Shown: in pieces, positions 1 through 8,649 of the stretch
How positions within the stretch are numbered: position 1 is the stretch's first letter
Layout: each line of letters opens with the position of its first letter
Source: UBA6164 sp963979005
Lineage (GTDB): Bacteria > Patescibacteriota > Gracilibacteria > BD1-5 > UBA6164
DNA length: 16,408 nt
Assembly (NCBI GenBank): GCA_963979005.1
Contig: CAXBVF010000021.1
Span: 1-16,408, forward strand
Direction of reading: 5' to 3'
Notes under the pieces: model-generated
The model's database searches: none
What the model saw: the letters and a program-made list of their open reading frames with translations, nothing else
What the model was told of the DNA's origin: nothing
Position numbers and translations under genes: made by a program

Positions 1-81
1 ATCAACCATCATCAGGAGGAGTTGTTCATCAACCATCATCAGGAGGAGTTGTTCATCAACCATCATCAGGAGGAGTTGTTC
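1..81. repeat. 27-bp in-frame tandem repeat, three perfect units, continuing off the left edge
   Basis: Units lie at 1-27, 28-54 and 55-81 and are identical base for base; a degenerate fourth copy starts at 82. On the minus strand each unit encodes nine residues (GTTPPDDGG), two of the glycines by TGA. Perfect identity points to recent slippage or expansion, so copy number is probably variable between strains. It is coding sequence, not a CRISPR array: there are no spacers. Confidence 0.95.
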
Positions 82-619
82 AATTATCAGTAGTAGGTGT
101 TCAAGTATAAGTTGATATTTCTCAATCATCATCATATAGAACATTTTTATTTTTTGTATCTATATCTTGATTTGTTTCTCATGTCTCTGGTGTAGAAGTT
201 TCATTTTTTGATGTACTTGTATTATTTTGAGTATTGCTATTATTAGTTCACTCTGGACTATTATTTCAGGAATTATTTGTATTAGGATTTGTTATTAATG
301 TTTTATTTAAATCTACATTCTGTCTTGGTTTTACGGTATCTGAATTATTTAGAGTAGCAAGTTCATTATTAGTTGTTTCAGAATTAGCTTCTATATTTTT
401 ATTGTTAGATGATTTATTACTAGAATTAACAGCTATATTTCATTCTTCATCAATAATTGTTCAGTTAGAGCTAAGCTCAGATAATTCCTCTTTTTCTATA
501 GTAATATAATATCAAAAACCTCCGCCAGCAAGTACTATAAAAAGAGTAGATCATAATATAACATTTTTTAAGTTATCCTTTATAAAAAAGACTATTTCGT
601 CTAACAAATCTTTAAACAT
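1..619 (-). CDS. Membrane-anchored N/S/T-rich surface protein with GTTPPDDGG repeats (partial, C-terminus off window)
   Basis: The reading frame is open from an ATG at 619-617 to the left edge (206 full codons) when TGA is read as glycine. Residues 1-18 are a short charged N-terminus. Residues about 19-40 form one hydrophobic helix (starting NVILGSTLFIVLAGG), which I take as a signal anchor with the rest outside the cell. A long linker very rich in Asn, Ser, Thr and Glu follows. At the left edge it turns into a tandem repeat of the nonapeptide GTTPPDDGG, preceded by an imperfect copy TGTPTTDNG. The gene lies 24 bases downstream of the prepilin gene in the same direction, so the two are probably co-transcribed and may both act at the cell surface. 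I do not recognise the family. The disordered acidic linker suggests a stalk that projects a domain encoded to the left of the window. Confidence is high for the gene and low for the function. Confidence 0.8.
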
Positions 620-643
620 AATTATCTAGTTAATATTTATAAA

Positions 644-2095
644 TTATTTATAAATCAAATTAAAATCATCTATTTTTCATCATATAGAGTCTATTTCTAA
701 AGCTGGTAAGCCATTAAATATTGCTGATCAGTCAGTATTATTTTCTTTCTGTATTCAGTTTATTGATAACTTAATATTATCTCATGAAATAGTAAATTCA
801 ATTTGGCTATTCAAGGCAATTGGATCTGCAACTATTAGTGGATACGGTCAAGTTTGTACTCATCAAACTGGATGTAGAATAGTATATCAAGCAGCATTTA
901 ATTCAACTCAATAAAAATTATTAGAATCAGTATAGTGACTAAAAATATTAATGTTTCATCCTCAAAAATCTACCGCCTCTAATGATACAGTTCTTTCATA
1001 AGACGTGATAGGTAATACTGGGACAGGAGTTAATGTTCATGCAGCTATATCCGTTTTACTTAATTGGTTACTAGATAATACATATGATGAATTAAGAATT
1101 GTTCCAGCTTTTTGCCATATTCAAAATGAATCACCAGTATGAGATCAAACTAATTCTGTACTATCTACTCATGTGAATGTATCAGTATATATACTTCAAG
1201 AATTTGGGTCTCTTACTAGGTATGCAACGTCAGATGATACAGTTAATTTATTAAATCATAAATTATCTAAACTCCCTATTTTGTATCATAGAGTATTAAA
1301 ATCATATATAGTTTCTTCAAACTCAGCAACTCAATTTAATTGTTGATATGCAAGAGCTAATTTAGATATATAAAGATTGAACTTATTTAATGTATCAATA
1401 CTACATTCATCATATAATTCTTGTATTTGAAATGTAGATCAAGTCGGTGCTGTTTCTAATTTTGAAATATAGTTTTGAGTTAAGTTTGGTCAGTTATCAT
1501 AAACAAAGTTATAATTTCATAATGGATCTAACGCTCAACTAGAGGCTAAATTACTTACAAATAAACTCGGTACAGTAATTAGATAACAATTTGATCAATT
1601 AATAGCTTGTAAATCCTTTAACTCATAATTTCATGAAATATATGAAACAACTTCATCTGAAGTTAATGCGTGGGTTTGATTTACGAATTGTGCATCAGAG
1701 AAAAGACTTCATTCGAATACAGTTCAAAGTTGATATTTAGTTTTATTATTTGTAACTGAAAAATCATATTGATTTGAAAATAATGGGTCAAGAGGAGTTT
1801 TAGAAAGATTATCTAAATTATTTTTTGTTGAATCTCAAAAAGTTCATTGATGCCATAAAAGTCATCATGAATAGGTAACATCAGTAGATGAGCTAGGTAG
1901 TGGATATTTACCTGTATCAACCTCAAATACTCATAGAGATTGTTTTATGATTCATATATCTGTAACTCTAACGGAATTTCTAGAACTTTTTGAATAGTTT
2001 GCTAGTGATATGTATGCAATTGTTCATAGTATAGAAAGTATTGTAATTACTACTATTAATTCCACTAATGTAAAGGCCTTATTTTTGTGTTTCAT
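644..2095 (-). CDS. Type IV prepilin with C-terminal concanavalin A/LamG-like domain
   Basis: This 483-residue protein begins MKHKNKAFTLVELIVVITIL, a class III signal: prepilin peptidase cleavage after A7, mature F+1, conserved E at +5 (E12), then a hydrophobic helix. Residues about 45-130 resemble the GspG/pilin globular part (VFEVDTGKYPLP, then TPLDPLF, then KYQLG). From about residue 300 the sequence changes: IYTDTFTGVDSTELVGSHTG, then NFYGVELNA, then ISGDNIKLSINGIQ and IDDFNLIYK at the end. That order matches the beta-sandwich domains of the LamG/DUF1080 type often found in secreted binding proteins. It is far longer than a normal pilin (about 150 residues), so it may be a minor or tip pilin with a binding head. 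A TATAAT-like element lies at 2113-2108, but I see no matching -35. It is followed at 24 bases by the repeat protein. The pilin call is firm; the lectin-like fold is inference. Confidence 0.9.
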
Positions 2096-2210
2096 AAATA
2101 AATGTAAATTATACATAATATAATGTAGCTTATTATATTATTTTAGCCATAAATTCCTATTTATTTTATAATAACAGCTTTACGAATTGAGTTTTTATCT
2201 TTTAATTAAT

Positions 2211-3104
2211 TTATTTAATTCTACTGCTTACATAATTTACTAAAAATATCAGTTTATCTGAATCCAAATCATTAATAATTGTTTTAGATTCTATTATTAA
2301 ATCGTCTAGATATTTTCTAGTTTTTTCTATTCACATAAAATGTACAAATCATTTTTTCTCACCTCACACACTTTTTCCTGTATCTTCAAATGTTCACTCC
2401 ACGTCTAATAAATCATCTTTTATTTGAAATGCTAGTCATATTTTTTTTCAGAAATCAATGTATTTTTCCATATTATCAAATTTTTCTGAGATAATAATTC
2501 ATCATACTATTGATGCCTCGATCAAAGCTCATGTTTTTTTATTATGTACGTCCATTATTTTTTCCAGACTATTACTATTAGAATTTTTTTCATAATATGA
2601 ATCTAATACTTGTCATCATATCATTCAATAAAATCATACTGATCTTCAAAATAATCATAAAATCATTTTAATATCAATATTATCACTTAGGTTTGCTAAT
2701 ATTTCAAATGACATTGAATTCAATAGATCTCAAACTAATGTAGCATTCGTTTCTCAGTATTTTTTCCAAACAGTTAGTTCTCATCTTCTTAATTCGTCAT
2801 TATCCATACAAGGTAGATCATCATGAACTAGGCTATATCAATGCATAAGTTCTAAAGATATACAGTGCATAATTATATCATCCTCTAATTTTAAATCATT
2901 AATATTTTTTCATGTAAATATAAGATAAAATTCTAATGCTAGGATAGATCTAATTCTTTTTCATCACTTAACTGAATAATAAACAGCTTCTTTAAATACT
3001 GTTAATCATTCACTAACGCTTCAGTTTGTAAAATATCAATCTAAATATTTAATGATACTCTCGTCTATTATTTTTTTGTAGTCATTATACCATTCTGGAA
3101 GCAT
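2211..3104 (-). CDS. ispA: Short-chain polyprenyl diphosphate synthase (farnesyl/geranylgeranyl type)
   Basis: The 297-residue protein is a trans-prenyltransferase condensing isopentenyl diphosphate with allylic diphosphates in the cytoplasm. Motifs in order: GGKRIRS near 47-53 (substrate phosphate binding); first Asp-rich motif DDLPCMD at 95-101, in the DDxxxxD spacing of bacterial enzymes, with R106/R107 after it; KKTG at 189-192; GGQVLDS near 163-169; second Asp-rich motif DDLLD at 230-234, followed by EGTFEDTGKSVGG. Tyr90, five residues before the first motif, is the aromatic seen in bacterial C15 (FPP) synthases, so farnesyl diphosphate is the likely product; geranylgeranyl cannot be excluded. 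It lies 31 bases downstream of uppS and would supply its allylic primer. No other isoprenoid-pathway gene is visible, so the C5 source is unknown. Confidence 0.93.
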
Positions 3105-3135
3105 AAAATTTATATGTTATGTATATTAAGTATTA

Positions 3136-3831
3136 TTATTTACCAAAATTTCTTTTAGTATTTCAATAATAATCCATGCACTTAGAGAATTCCTTTTCAT
3201 TAAATTCTGGCCAATTTTTCTCAGTGAAATAGTATTCACTATACTCTGAATCAAATAACATAAAACCAGAATGCCTAATGTCTCATCAAGTCCTAACTAT
3301 TAATTCTGGCATAGGAAAATTCGCAGTATCTAAATATTTTCTGAACTCTTTCTTTGTTAGTATTTCAGGATTAATTCAAGCATCTAAAATTTTTTTAGTT
3401 GCTCTTACTATTTCATCCTGTCATCCATAAACAAGCGCTATCACTAAGGTTATTCAAGTATTATTCTTGGTTTTTTCTTTTACTCTTTCTAGGATAATTT
3501 GTGAATTTTTTGGTAGTTCAGATAGATTTCAAATTGTATCAAATCTAAGATTATCTTCTAACATTTCTCATAAAAAAGATTCTATATTGTTGATTAATTT
3601 TATTATTCATTCCACTTCTTTTTTTTCTCTTTTTTTGAGGTTATTTTCAGATAAAGCCCATAGTGTTAAGTACTTTATTCATTGTTTATCAGCTAGTTTG
3701 GTAATTTTAATTACATTATCTGCTCATGCCTTGTGTCAAGCTACAGATGGTAATAATTTAGACCTAGCCCATCTACGATTTCAGTCCATAATTATTCATA
3801 AATGACTTAATTGAGTATTAATATTTGACAT
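3136..3831 (-). CDS. uppS: Isoprenyl transferase (undecaprenyl diphosphate synthase family)
   Basis: The 231-residue protein is slightly shorter than the usual 240-250. It is a cis-prenyltransferase that extends farnesyl diphosphate to the long carrier lipid used for peptidoglycan and surface polysaccharide. Hallmarks: IIMDGNRRWA (catalytic D16), GHKAGADNV, LTLWALSENN, VYGGQDEIVRA, and the C-terminal ELIVRTGGDIRHSGF followed by SEYSEYYFTEKNWPEF, with the Arg pair and the metal-binding Glu in place. MDGNRRW instead of MDGNGRW is seen in other members of the family. The usual EQRISNF is replaced by DIRHSGF, a modest deviation next to the active site. It is the first gene of a uppS-ispA pair; the leader upstream contains a 24-bp dyad and promoter-like boxes. 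Confidence 0.93.
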
Positions 3832-3849
3832 TAATAGTATTTGTATGTT

Positions 3850-3884
3850 AATATATATATGAAGTAGTTAATTCAACACTTCAA
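3850..3884 (-). promoter_or_regulatory. Candidate uppS promoter with a 24-bp imperfect palindrome
   Basis: On the minus strand, TTGAAT (3876-3871) and TATATT (3855-3850) are separated by 15 bases, short of the ideal 17; a second TTGAAG starts at 3884. An imperfect palindrome with arms TGAAGT/ACTTCA spans 3860-3883 and overlaps the putative -35 and spacer, as an operator would. AT richness makes such boxes common by chance, so this is a tentative call. Confidence 0.35.
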
Positions 3885-3890
3885 ATGTAG

Positions 3891-3943
3891 GCCGAGATGA
3901 AGCCGAGATATTGATAGATATATCTAAATTCATCTCTTTTTTT
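3891..3943. other. Structured intergenic element: nested inverted repeats, direct repeat and T7 tract
   Basis: Between the ABC gene stop (3948) and the uppS leader lies a local cluster of order. Arms GAGATGAA (3894-3901) and TTCATCTC (3929-3936) are perfect complements. Inside them is the exact 12-bp palindrome TAGATATATCTA (3915-3926). GCCGAGAT occurs twice (3891-3898, 3902-3909). Seven T follow the right arm on the plus strand. For minus-strand transcripts it would fold as a stem-loop just after the ABC gene stop, but without a U-tract. It could be the 3' end of the secF-ABC transcript, an antisense terminator, or a small RNA. Confidence 0.5.
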
Positions 3944-3947
3944 ATGC

Positions 3948-5696
3948 TTAATTTAATATTAAATTATCTGGATTAGCTAATTCGTAGAATTTATCATGAT
4001 TAATCATTAATTCATCATACTTTCATGACTCAACAATTTTTCCATTCTCTAGCATAAATATTTTATCTGCATTTTGAATAGTAGATAGTCTATGAGCTAT
4101 AACTATTGATGTTCTTCACTTCATTAATTTATCTAATGCTTTTTGAATCAATTTTTCAGTTTTATTATCAAGTGCGCTAGTTGCTTCATCCAAAATCAAT
4201 ATTTTTGGATTTTTTAAAAATAATCTTGCAATTGAGAGTCTTTGTTTTTCTCATCAACTTAATTTTAGTCATCTTTCTCAAATTACCGTATTTAATCATT
4301 TTTCAAAATCAAGTACAAAATTAGCTTCTGCTTTTTTTAGTGCATTTTGTATTTCTTTTTTTGTAGCCTTTGGCTTTGCAAATAACAAATTATTTAATAC
4401 TGTATCATTAAATAAACTTATATCTTGTGTTACAACTCAAATATGATTTCTAAGCGATTTTTTTGAAATATTTTTTATATTATTTCAGTCTATTAATATA
4501 CTTCATGAATCAAGTTCCCAAAATTTTAATAATAAACTAATTAATGTAGATTTTCATGCTCACGTATTTCAAACAAATGCTATTTTTTCTCATGCATTAA
4601 TTTTGAAAGATAGATTTTTAAATATTTTCTTTCATTTTATATATCAGAACTTTACTCAGCTATATTCAATAAATCATTTTAAATTTTTTACTGGCTTTCA
4701 TGTTTTTATATCCTCTAACTCAAGATTATCAAATTCACTATGCAATTTTTTTATTGATGCCAGTTGTTTGTTTAACACTTCAAGTCTTCAGAAAATAAAT
4801 CATAACGGGAAATAAATCCATCAAATATACGCAAAAAATAAAAACAAATTAGCAAAACTCAAAGATCAATTAATAACATAATATACTCAAAATCATAGAA
4901 CCAGTATTCTCGATATCATAACTATGGTTGCTGTGTAAATATTTGCAATACTCCACAACTTAGATACCTGTAATTGCTCTCTATGTATACTAGAAAGTCT
5001 ATTTTTTATATTTTTAATATATTTTGATTCTAGTGTTAAAGTTTTTGTTAACATAAATCAACTAAGCAAGTTTCAAATAGTTCAAAATACATTATCCCAT
5101 TTGTTTGTAATTTTCATTTGAGTTGGTGTAACTTTATTCATGAAAAATATTCACATTCATAACATAATTGGAAGCATAACCAAAACAACTAGTGTCATTT
5201 TGAAATCAACGTATAATAATATAAAAATAATTATAAATATTCATGTTATGTTTTTTGTAAATTCACTGAAGAAAAAATGCATAAATTCAACATGATTATC
5301 AGTTCATCTATCTAATATTTTATAAATACTCCCTTGTTTTTTCGATAAGAAATCTGAATAATTCATTGAAATAACTATTTTTGTATACTTATTACATTCA
5401 TCTACGTAGTTTTGTAGAGTAGATTTTCATACAAGATAATATCTATATATGTACTGAATAATTATAGAGAAAAGAATAAATATTCCCCAAAATATAATTA
5501 GTTTTGATGTGGCATTGAAGTCAAATTCTCATGTGATATAAAAATTTTCTATTTGTTTAATTATTTGAGTAAATATCAGAGGTTCTATTACTGTAATAAA
5601 GGAAACAAATATTCAAAAAAACAGTATAAAAATGAATTGTTTTTTTCATACTGTCCCTATATAACTTCTTAATATATTTCTTATTGTTTCTATCAT
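3948..5696 (-). CDS. ABC transporter, fused permease/ATPase half-transporter (MsbA-like)
   Basis: The 582-residue protein has a membrane domain of about six helices (residues 1-330) fused to an ABC ATPase, so it should work as a homodimeric exporter in the cytoplasmic membrane. ATPase motifs in order: Walker A GNTGAGKST at 376-384 (K382), Q-loop VVTQDISLF, signature LSGGEKQRLS, Walker B ILILDEATSALD (catalytic E504) and H-loop IAHRLST. All Walker A glycines are TGA codons. The domain order and length match the lipid/drug/peptide exporter group (MsbA, LmrA, BmrA); the substrate cannot be read from the sequence, and a lipid or surface-glycan precursor is only a guess from the neighbours. It starts 9 bases after the secF stop and is probably co-transcribed with it. 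Confidence 0.93.
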
Positions 5697-5705
5697 TTAA
5701 CTAGT

Positions 5706-6725
5706 TTATACAACTATTTTATCTTCTGGGTTTACAACTGCTTTTTTATATACAGTCAATTTCTTGTTTCTGTTTACTATATAGAGAATCGGTGAAGCAA
5801 TAAATATTGAACTATATGTACCGACAAGAGTACCAAACATCATCACTAATATAAATCAAGATATCGTTTCTGGTCAGAATAAGAATATACTCATTAGTAC
5901 AAATAATAGTGTTAAACTAGTATAAATACTTCTTCTAAGAGTTTCATTAACAGAAATATTGATTATTTCTGAAAGCTTTTTTTCGTCCTTTCAAGTCTTT
6001 CCAGCGTATTTTTTTAGATTACTCCTAATTCTATCAAAAACTACAATAGTATCATTTATAGAATATCAAAGAATAGTTAATAGAGCAGTTATGAAAAATG
6101 TATCAATTTGAAATTCAGGAAAGAACATAGATATAAAAATGTATGCTCAACTAGATATTATAACATCATGGAACAAGGTAATAATAGTAATCATTGAAAA
6201 TGATAACACTGAAATACCTGATACAACTCATGAAAAAGCAAATGTAACATAGAAAGTAATTGCAACTATTGCTAAAATTAGTGTAATAAATGCGGTATCT
6301 TTTATATAATCACCAAAACTCTTTCCAATATTAATATATTTGGTTTCAACAACCGTATCATCTTCTCATTTTATTGCATCAAATACTTTTGACTTGAATG
6401 ATATTTTTAATTCTTCTAATTGTTTTTCTTCTATATTATTGTAAAATCAAACTACAACAGCTACTGTTTTTTCTCAGGTTATTCAATATACGTTAATATT
6501 ATTAATTACTATTTCATTATTATTAAGAAATAGTTTTCTTTCAGATTCTAATTTTTCTTTTATAGAATCAATGTTAATTGATGTTTCATAATCATACTCC
6601 ATTTGAATACCTCATGTCATATCGATACCAAGATTTAATTTAGGTATTAATAATAATAGAATTGATAGAAAAAATAGAACTCAAGATATAGCTAAATATA
6701 TATACTTATTTTTTAAAACGTCCAT
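5706..6725 (-). CDS. secF: Protein translocase subunit SecF
   Basis: The 339-residue protein has six predicted membrane segments and the SecF landmarks: LGIDMTGGIQ after the first helix, a periplasmic-type domain of about 100 residues, then HDVIISSGAY, LLTILGYSINDTIVVFDRIR and the arginine-containing NETLRRSIYTSLT. With SecD it forms the proton-driven RND-type complex that pulls proteins through SecYEG. SecD is normally directly upstream or fused; here the upstream neighbour is the divergent dedA gene, so secD must be elsewhere. The length and absence of a second large domain exclude a SecDF fusion. A TATAAT-like box at 6737-6732 is only 6 bases from the start codon; if real, the message would be nearly leaderless. 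The ABC gene follows after 9 bases. Confidence 0.93.
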
Positions 6726-6767
6726 ATGATAATTATAATAAATAAATGTCTTTAAAAGTATTGTATT

Positions 6768-6809
6768 AAAAAAGAAAAAAAAGCAAGAGAAAGAGAAAAA
6801 AGAAAAAAA
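6768..6809. other. Purine tract in the divergent secF/dedA intergenic region
   Basis: 41 of 42 plus-strand bases are A or G (single C at 6784), in A-runs broken by G. It sits in the middle of the 168-base region from which secF and dedA diverge. A-tract DNA like this is intrinsically bent and can act as an UP-element-like activator; a chance effect of the AT-rich composition is possible, but a strand-asymmetric purine run this long is unusual within this window. Confidence 0.6.
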
Positions 6810-6872
6810 TATTATAAATAAAGAAATAATATTTAAACTTGTAATATTAATAAAAAATTATAGTATTTTTAT

Positions 6873-6878
6873 TATAAT
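6873..6878 (+). promoter_or_regulatory. Candidate -10 box of dedA
   Basis: A perfect TATAAT ends 15 bases before the dedA ATG. No convincing -35 is spaced correctly. The box is also one arm of an AT-only inverted repeat (6853-6862 with 6873-6882), so it may be chance. Confidence 0.3.
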
Positions 6879-6893
6879 TTTTAGATAAAGATA

Positions 6894-7682
6894 ATGCTTA
6901 AAAGAACAATTAAAAAAATAATAAAAACTATATTTCAAATATTGAATGTAATTTTGATATGACTAACTCTTATATTAGCATTAATATCTATATTTAAAAA
7001 AGAGTGGATAGAACAATTTATTGAGTGGATGAAAATTCTAATCGAATGAATGTGATTATGGAATTATATAATAGCATGACTTAGTAGTATTATTGAATGA
7101 TTCCCTGTCTTGTGAGTTGTGGTGCCGTGACAAAATATACTTTTAATAGTATGATGATTCTTTTGAAATATAAGTTCTACAAATCTTATATTTGTAATAA
7201 TGATTGCTTCAATATGAGCTGTTATATGAAATTATATTTGATATCTGCTTTGAACAATTTACTGAGATAGTTTCTTTAAAAAATATTGAAATTGGTTTTG
7301 AATTTGATTAACCGAAGTAAGGTATATTAAAAAATGAATAGATAAATGGTGAGCGTGGTGAATAATAGTCTGAAAATTTCACCCCATGACTAGAGCATTT
7401 CTACCATTTATAGCTGGTAGCATGTGAATGCATAGTATGAAGTTTATGATTTATAATGTAATTGGTTCAATTATTCGGGCCACTACAATTATATTACTAT
7501 GAGTATTATTTGTTGAATATTATAAAATTATACTTGAATATATCTGAACTATAATGCTATCTATATTTGCTCTTGTAGGAATTTATATTTACAAATACAA
7601 AAAAAAGGAATTTATGCAATACCTGCATGAAAAAAATAAAGAATTAGATGAATTAAATAATATAAATAAAAATGTTAACTAA
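6894..7682 (+). CDS. DedA/VTT-family membrane protein
   Basis: The 262-residue integral membrane protein carries the DedA signature: EGFPVLGVVVPGQN at 68-81 (the E-x-P-x-P-G re-entrant loop), GAVIGNYIGYLLG at 108-120, and GKFHPMTRAFLPFIAGSM at 160-177 with the conserved basic and Pro residues, followed by YNVIGSIIRA. DedA proteins are linked to lipid scrambling or flipping, including recycling of undecaprenyl phosphate, and to membrane-potential homeostasis; which applies here is not visible. The N-terminus has an extra amphipathic/hydrophobic stretch (1-40), and the C-terminus ends in a charged Lys/Asn tail of about 30 residues. The last 11 bases overlap the start of the methyltransferase gene in another frame, implying translational coupling. 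It is the first gene of the only plus-strand operon. Confidence 0.9.
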
Positions 7683-8631
7683 AATACCAAAAGAATTAAA
7701 GGAAAGATTAAAAGAGATCTACTCAAAAGAAGAATTAAAAATTATTGAGTCAGGATTTAAATGTGAATATAGAAAAACAAGTTTCAGAATAAATACTCTA
7801 AAAACAACAACTAAGGAAGTTTTAGAAGTATTAAAACAAGAAAATGTAGATGTAGAAAAAGTGTCATTTTTAAAAAATTGATATATTTTAACAAGCTGAA
7901 GAGAAAAAGATTTATGGGACTTAGATTTATATAAACAATGAAAAATATATATTCAATCTATTTCTAGTCAATTGCCTGTTGATTTACTTGATATTGAAGA
8001 TTTTCATAAAGTTTTGGATATAACAGCTGCTCCTGGATGAAAAACCTCTCAGGTTTCTGCTTTATTAAAAAATACTTGAGAAGTGGTAGCGAATGATAAC
8101 AATCAAATAAGAATAGATAAACTTAATTTCACTTTAAACAAGCAGTGATCTAAAAATGTTAAGGTTATAAAAACTGACGCAAGACTTATTGGAGAAAAAA
8201 ATGAAGAATATTCAGAGTATTTTAATCATATAATTGCGGATTTACCATGTAGTGCAGAGTGAAAAATAAATATCAATAAAGAAAAAACTTACTGATATTG
8301 GAATTTATGAGTGATTAAAAAGAATTTTAGATTACAAAAGGAAATACTAAATTCAATAATTCCATTATTAAAAACATGAGGAACTCTAATGTATTCAACT
8401 TGCACATTAGCACCTGAAGAAAATGAAGCTGTTGTTCATATGATTCTATCTAATTATCCAGAATTACAGACTCAAGACATAGACATAGATTATAGCAATT
8501 ATAAAGAGTGAATATCTTGATTTTGAAAACATGTATATAGAAGAGATGTAAAGAAATCACTAAGAATTCTTCCAAGTGATGAAGCAGAATGATTTTTTAT
8601 AGCAAAATTTAGGAAAATAAAAAAAGATTAG
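7672..8631 (+). CDS. NOL1/NOP2/Sun (RsmB/RsmF-like) RNA cytosine-C5 methyltransferase, minimal form
   Basis: The 319-residue SAM-dependent enzyme most likely methylates cytosine C5 in 16S rRNA, possibly tRNA. The N-terminal RNA-binding part contains RKTSFRINTLKT (34-45). The catalytic domain has the SAM loop DITAAPGGKTSQ (from D116; G122 is GGA, G123 is TGA), motif IV DLPCSAEG with C193, and motif VI YSTCTLAPEENE with C244; both cysteines of the family mechanism are present. RsmB of E. coli is about 430 residues with an N-terminal NusB-like domain, and RsmF carries a C-terminal PUA-like extension; this protein has neither. Under the standard code the gene would look truncated at 69 codons; this is an artefact of TGA=Gly. 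The start overlaps dedA by 11 bases. The terminal codons GAT-TAG are part of the terminator stem. Confidence 0.92.
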
Positions 8632-8649
8632 AATAGTTCTAATCTTTTT
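8626..8649. terminator. Shared bidirectional intrinsic terminator overlapping both convergent stop codons
   Basis: Perfect 8-bp stem GATTAGAA (8626-8633) / TTCTAATC (8637-8644) with a 3-base TAG loop, flanked by A5 on the left and T5 on the right, so it works in both directions. The plus-strand methyltransferase stop (TAG, 8629-8631) and the minus-strand peptidase stop (TAG, 8641-8639) both lie in the stem arms. Confidence 0.9.

Noticed and set aside
1..81. CRISPR-like direct repeats
   Set aside because: The units are head to tail without spacers and are in frame within a gene.
234..509. Plus-strand open frame of 91 codons
   Set aside because: Antisense to the anchored N/S/T-rich protein; its Leu/Ser-rich content is the complement of Asn/Glu/Lys-rich coding DNA.
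3467..3805. Plus-strand open frame of 112 codons
   Set aside because: Wholly antisense to uppS, whose family motifs are unambiguous.
4603..4815. Plus-strand open frame of 70 codons
   Set aside because: Antisense to the ABC transporter between its membrane and ATPase domains.
6853..6882. AT-only inverted repeat upstream of dedA as terminator or operator
   Set aside because: Arms contain only A and T with a 10-base loop; in DNA this AT-rich such repeats are expected by chance, and no gene ends there.
7672..8631. Apparent pseudogene: methyltransferase stopped after 69 codons
   Set aside because: The stop is TGA, which is glycine here; the frame continues through all catalytic motifs to TAG.
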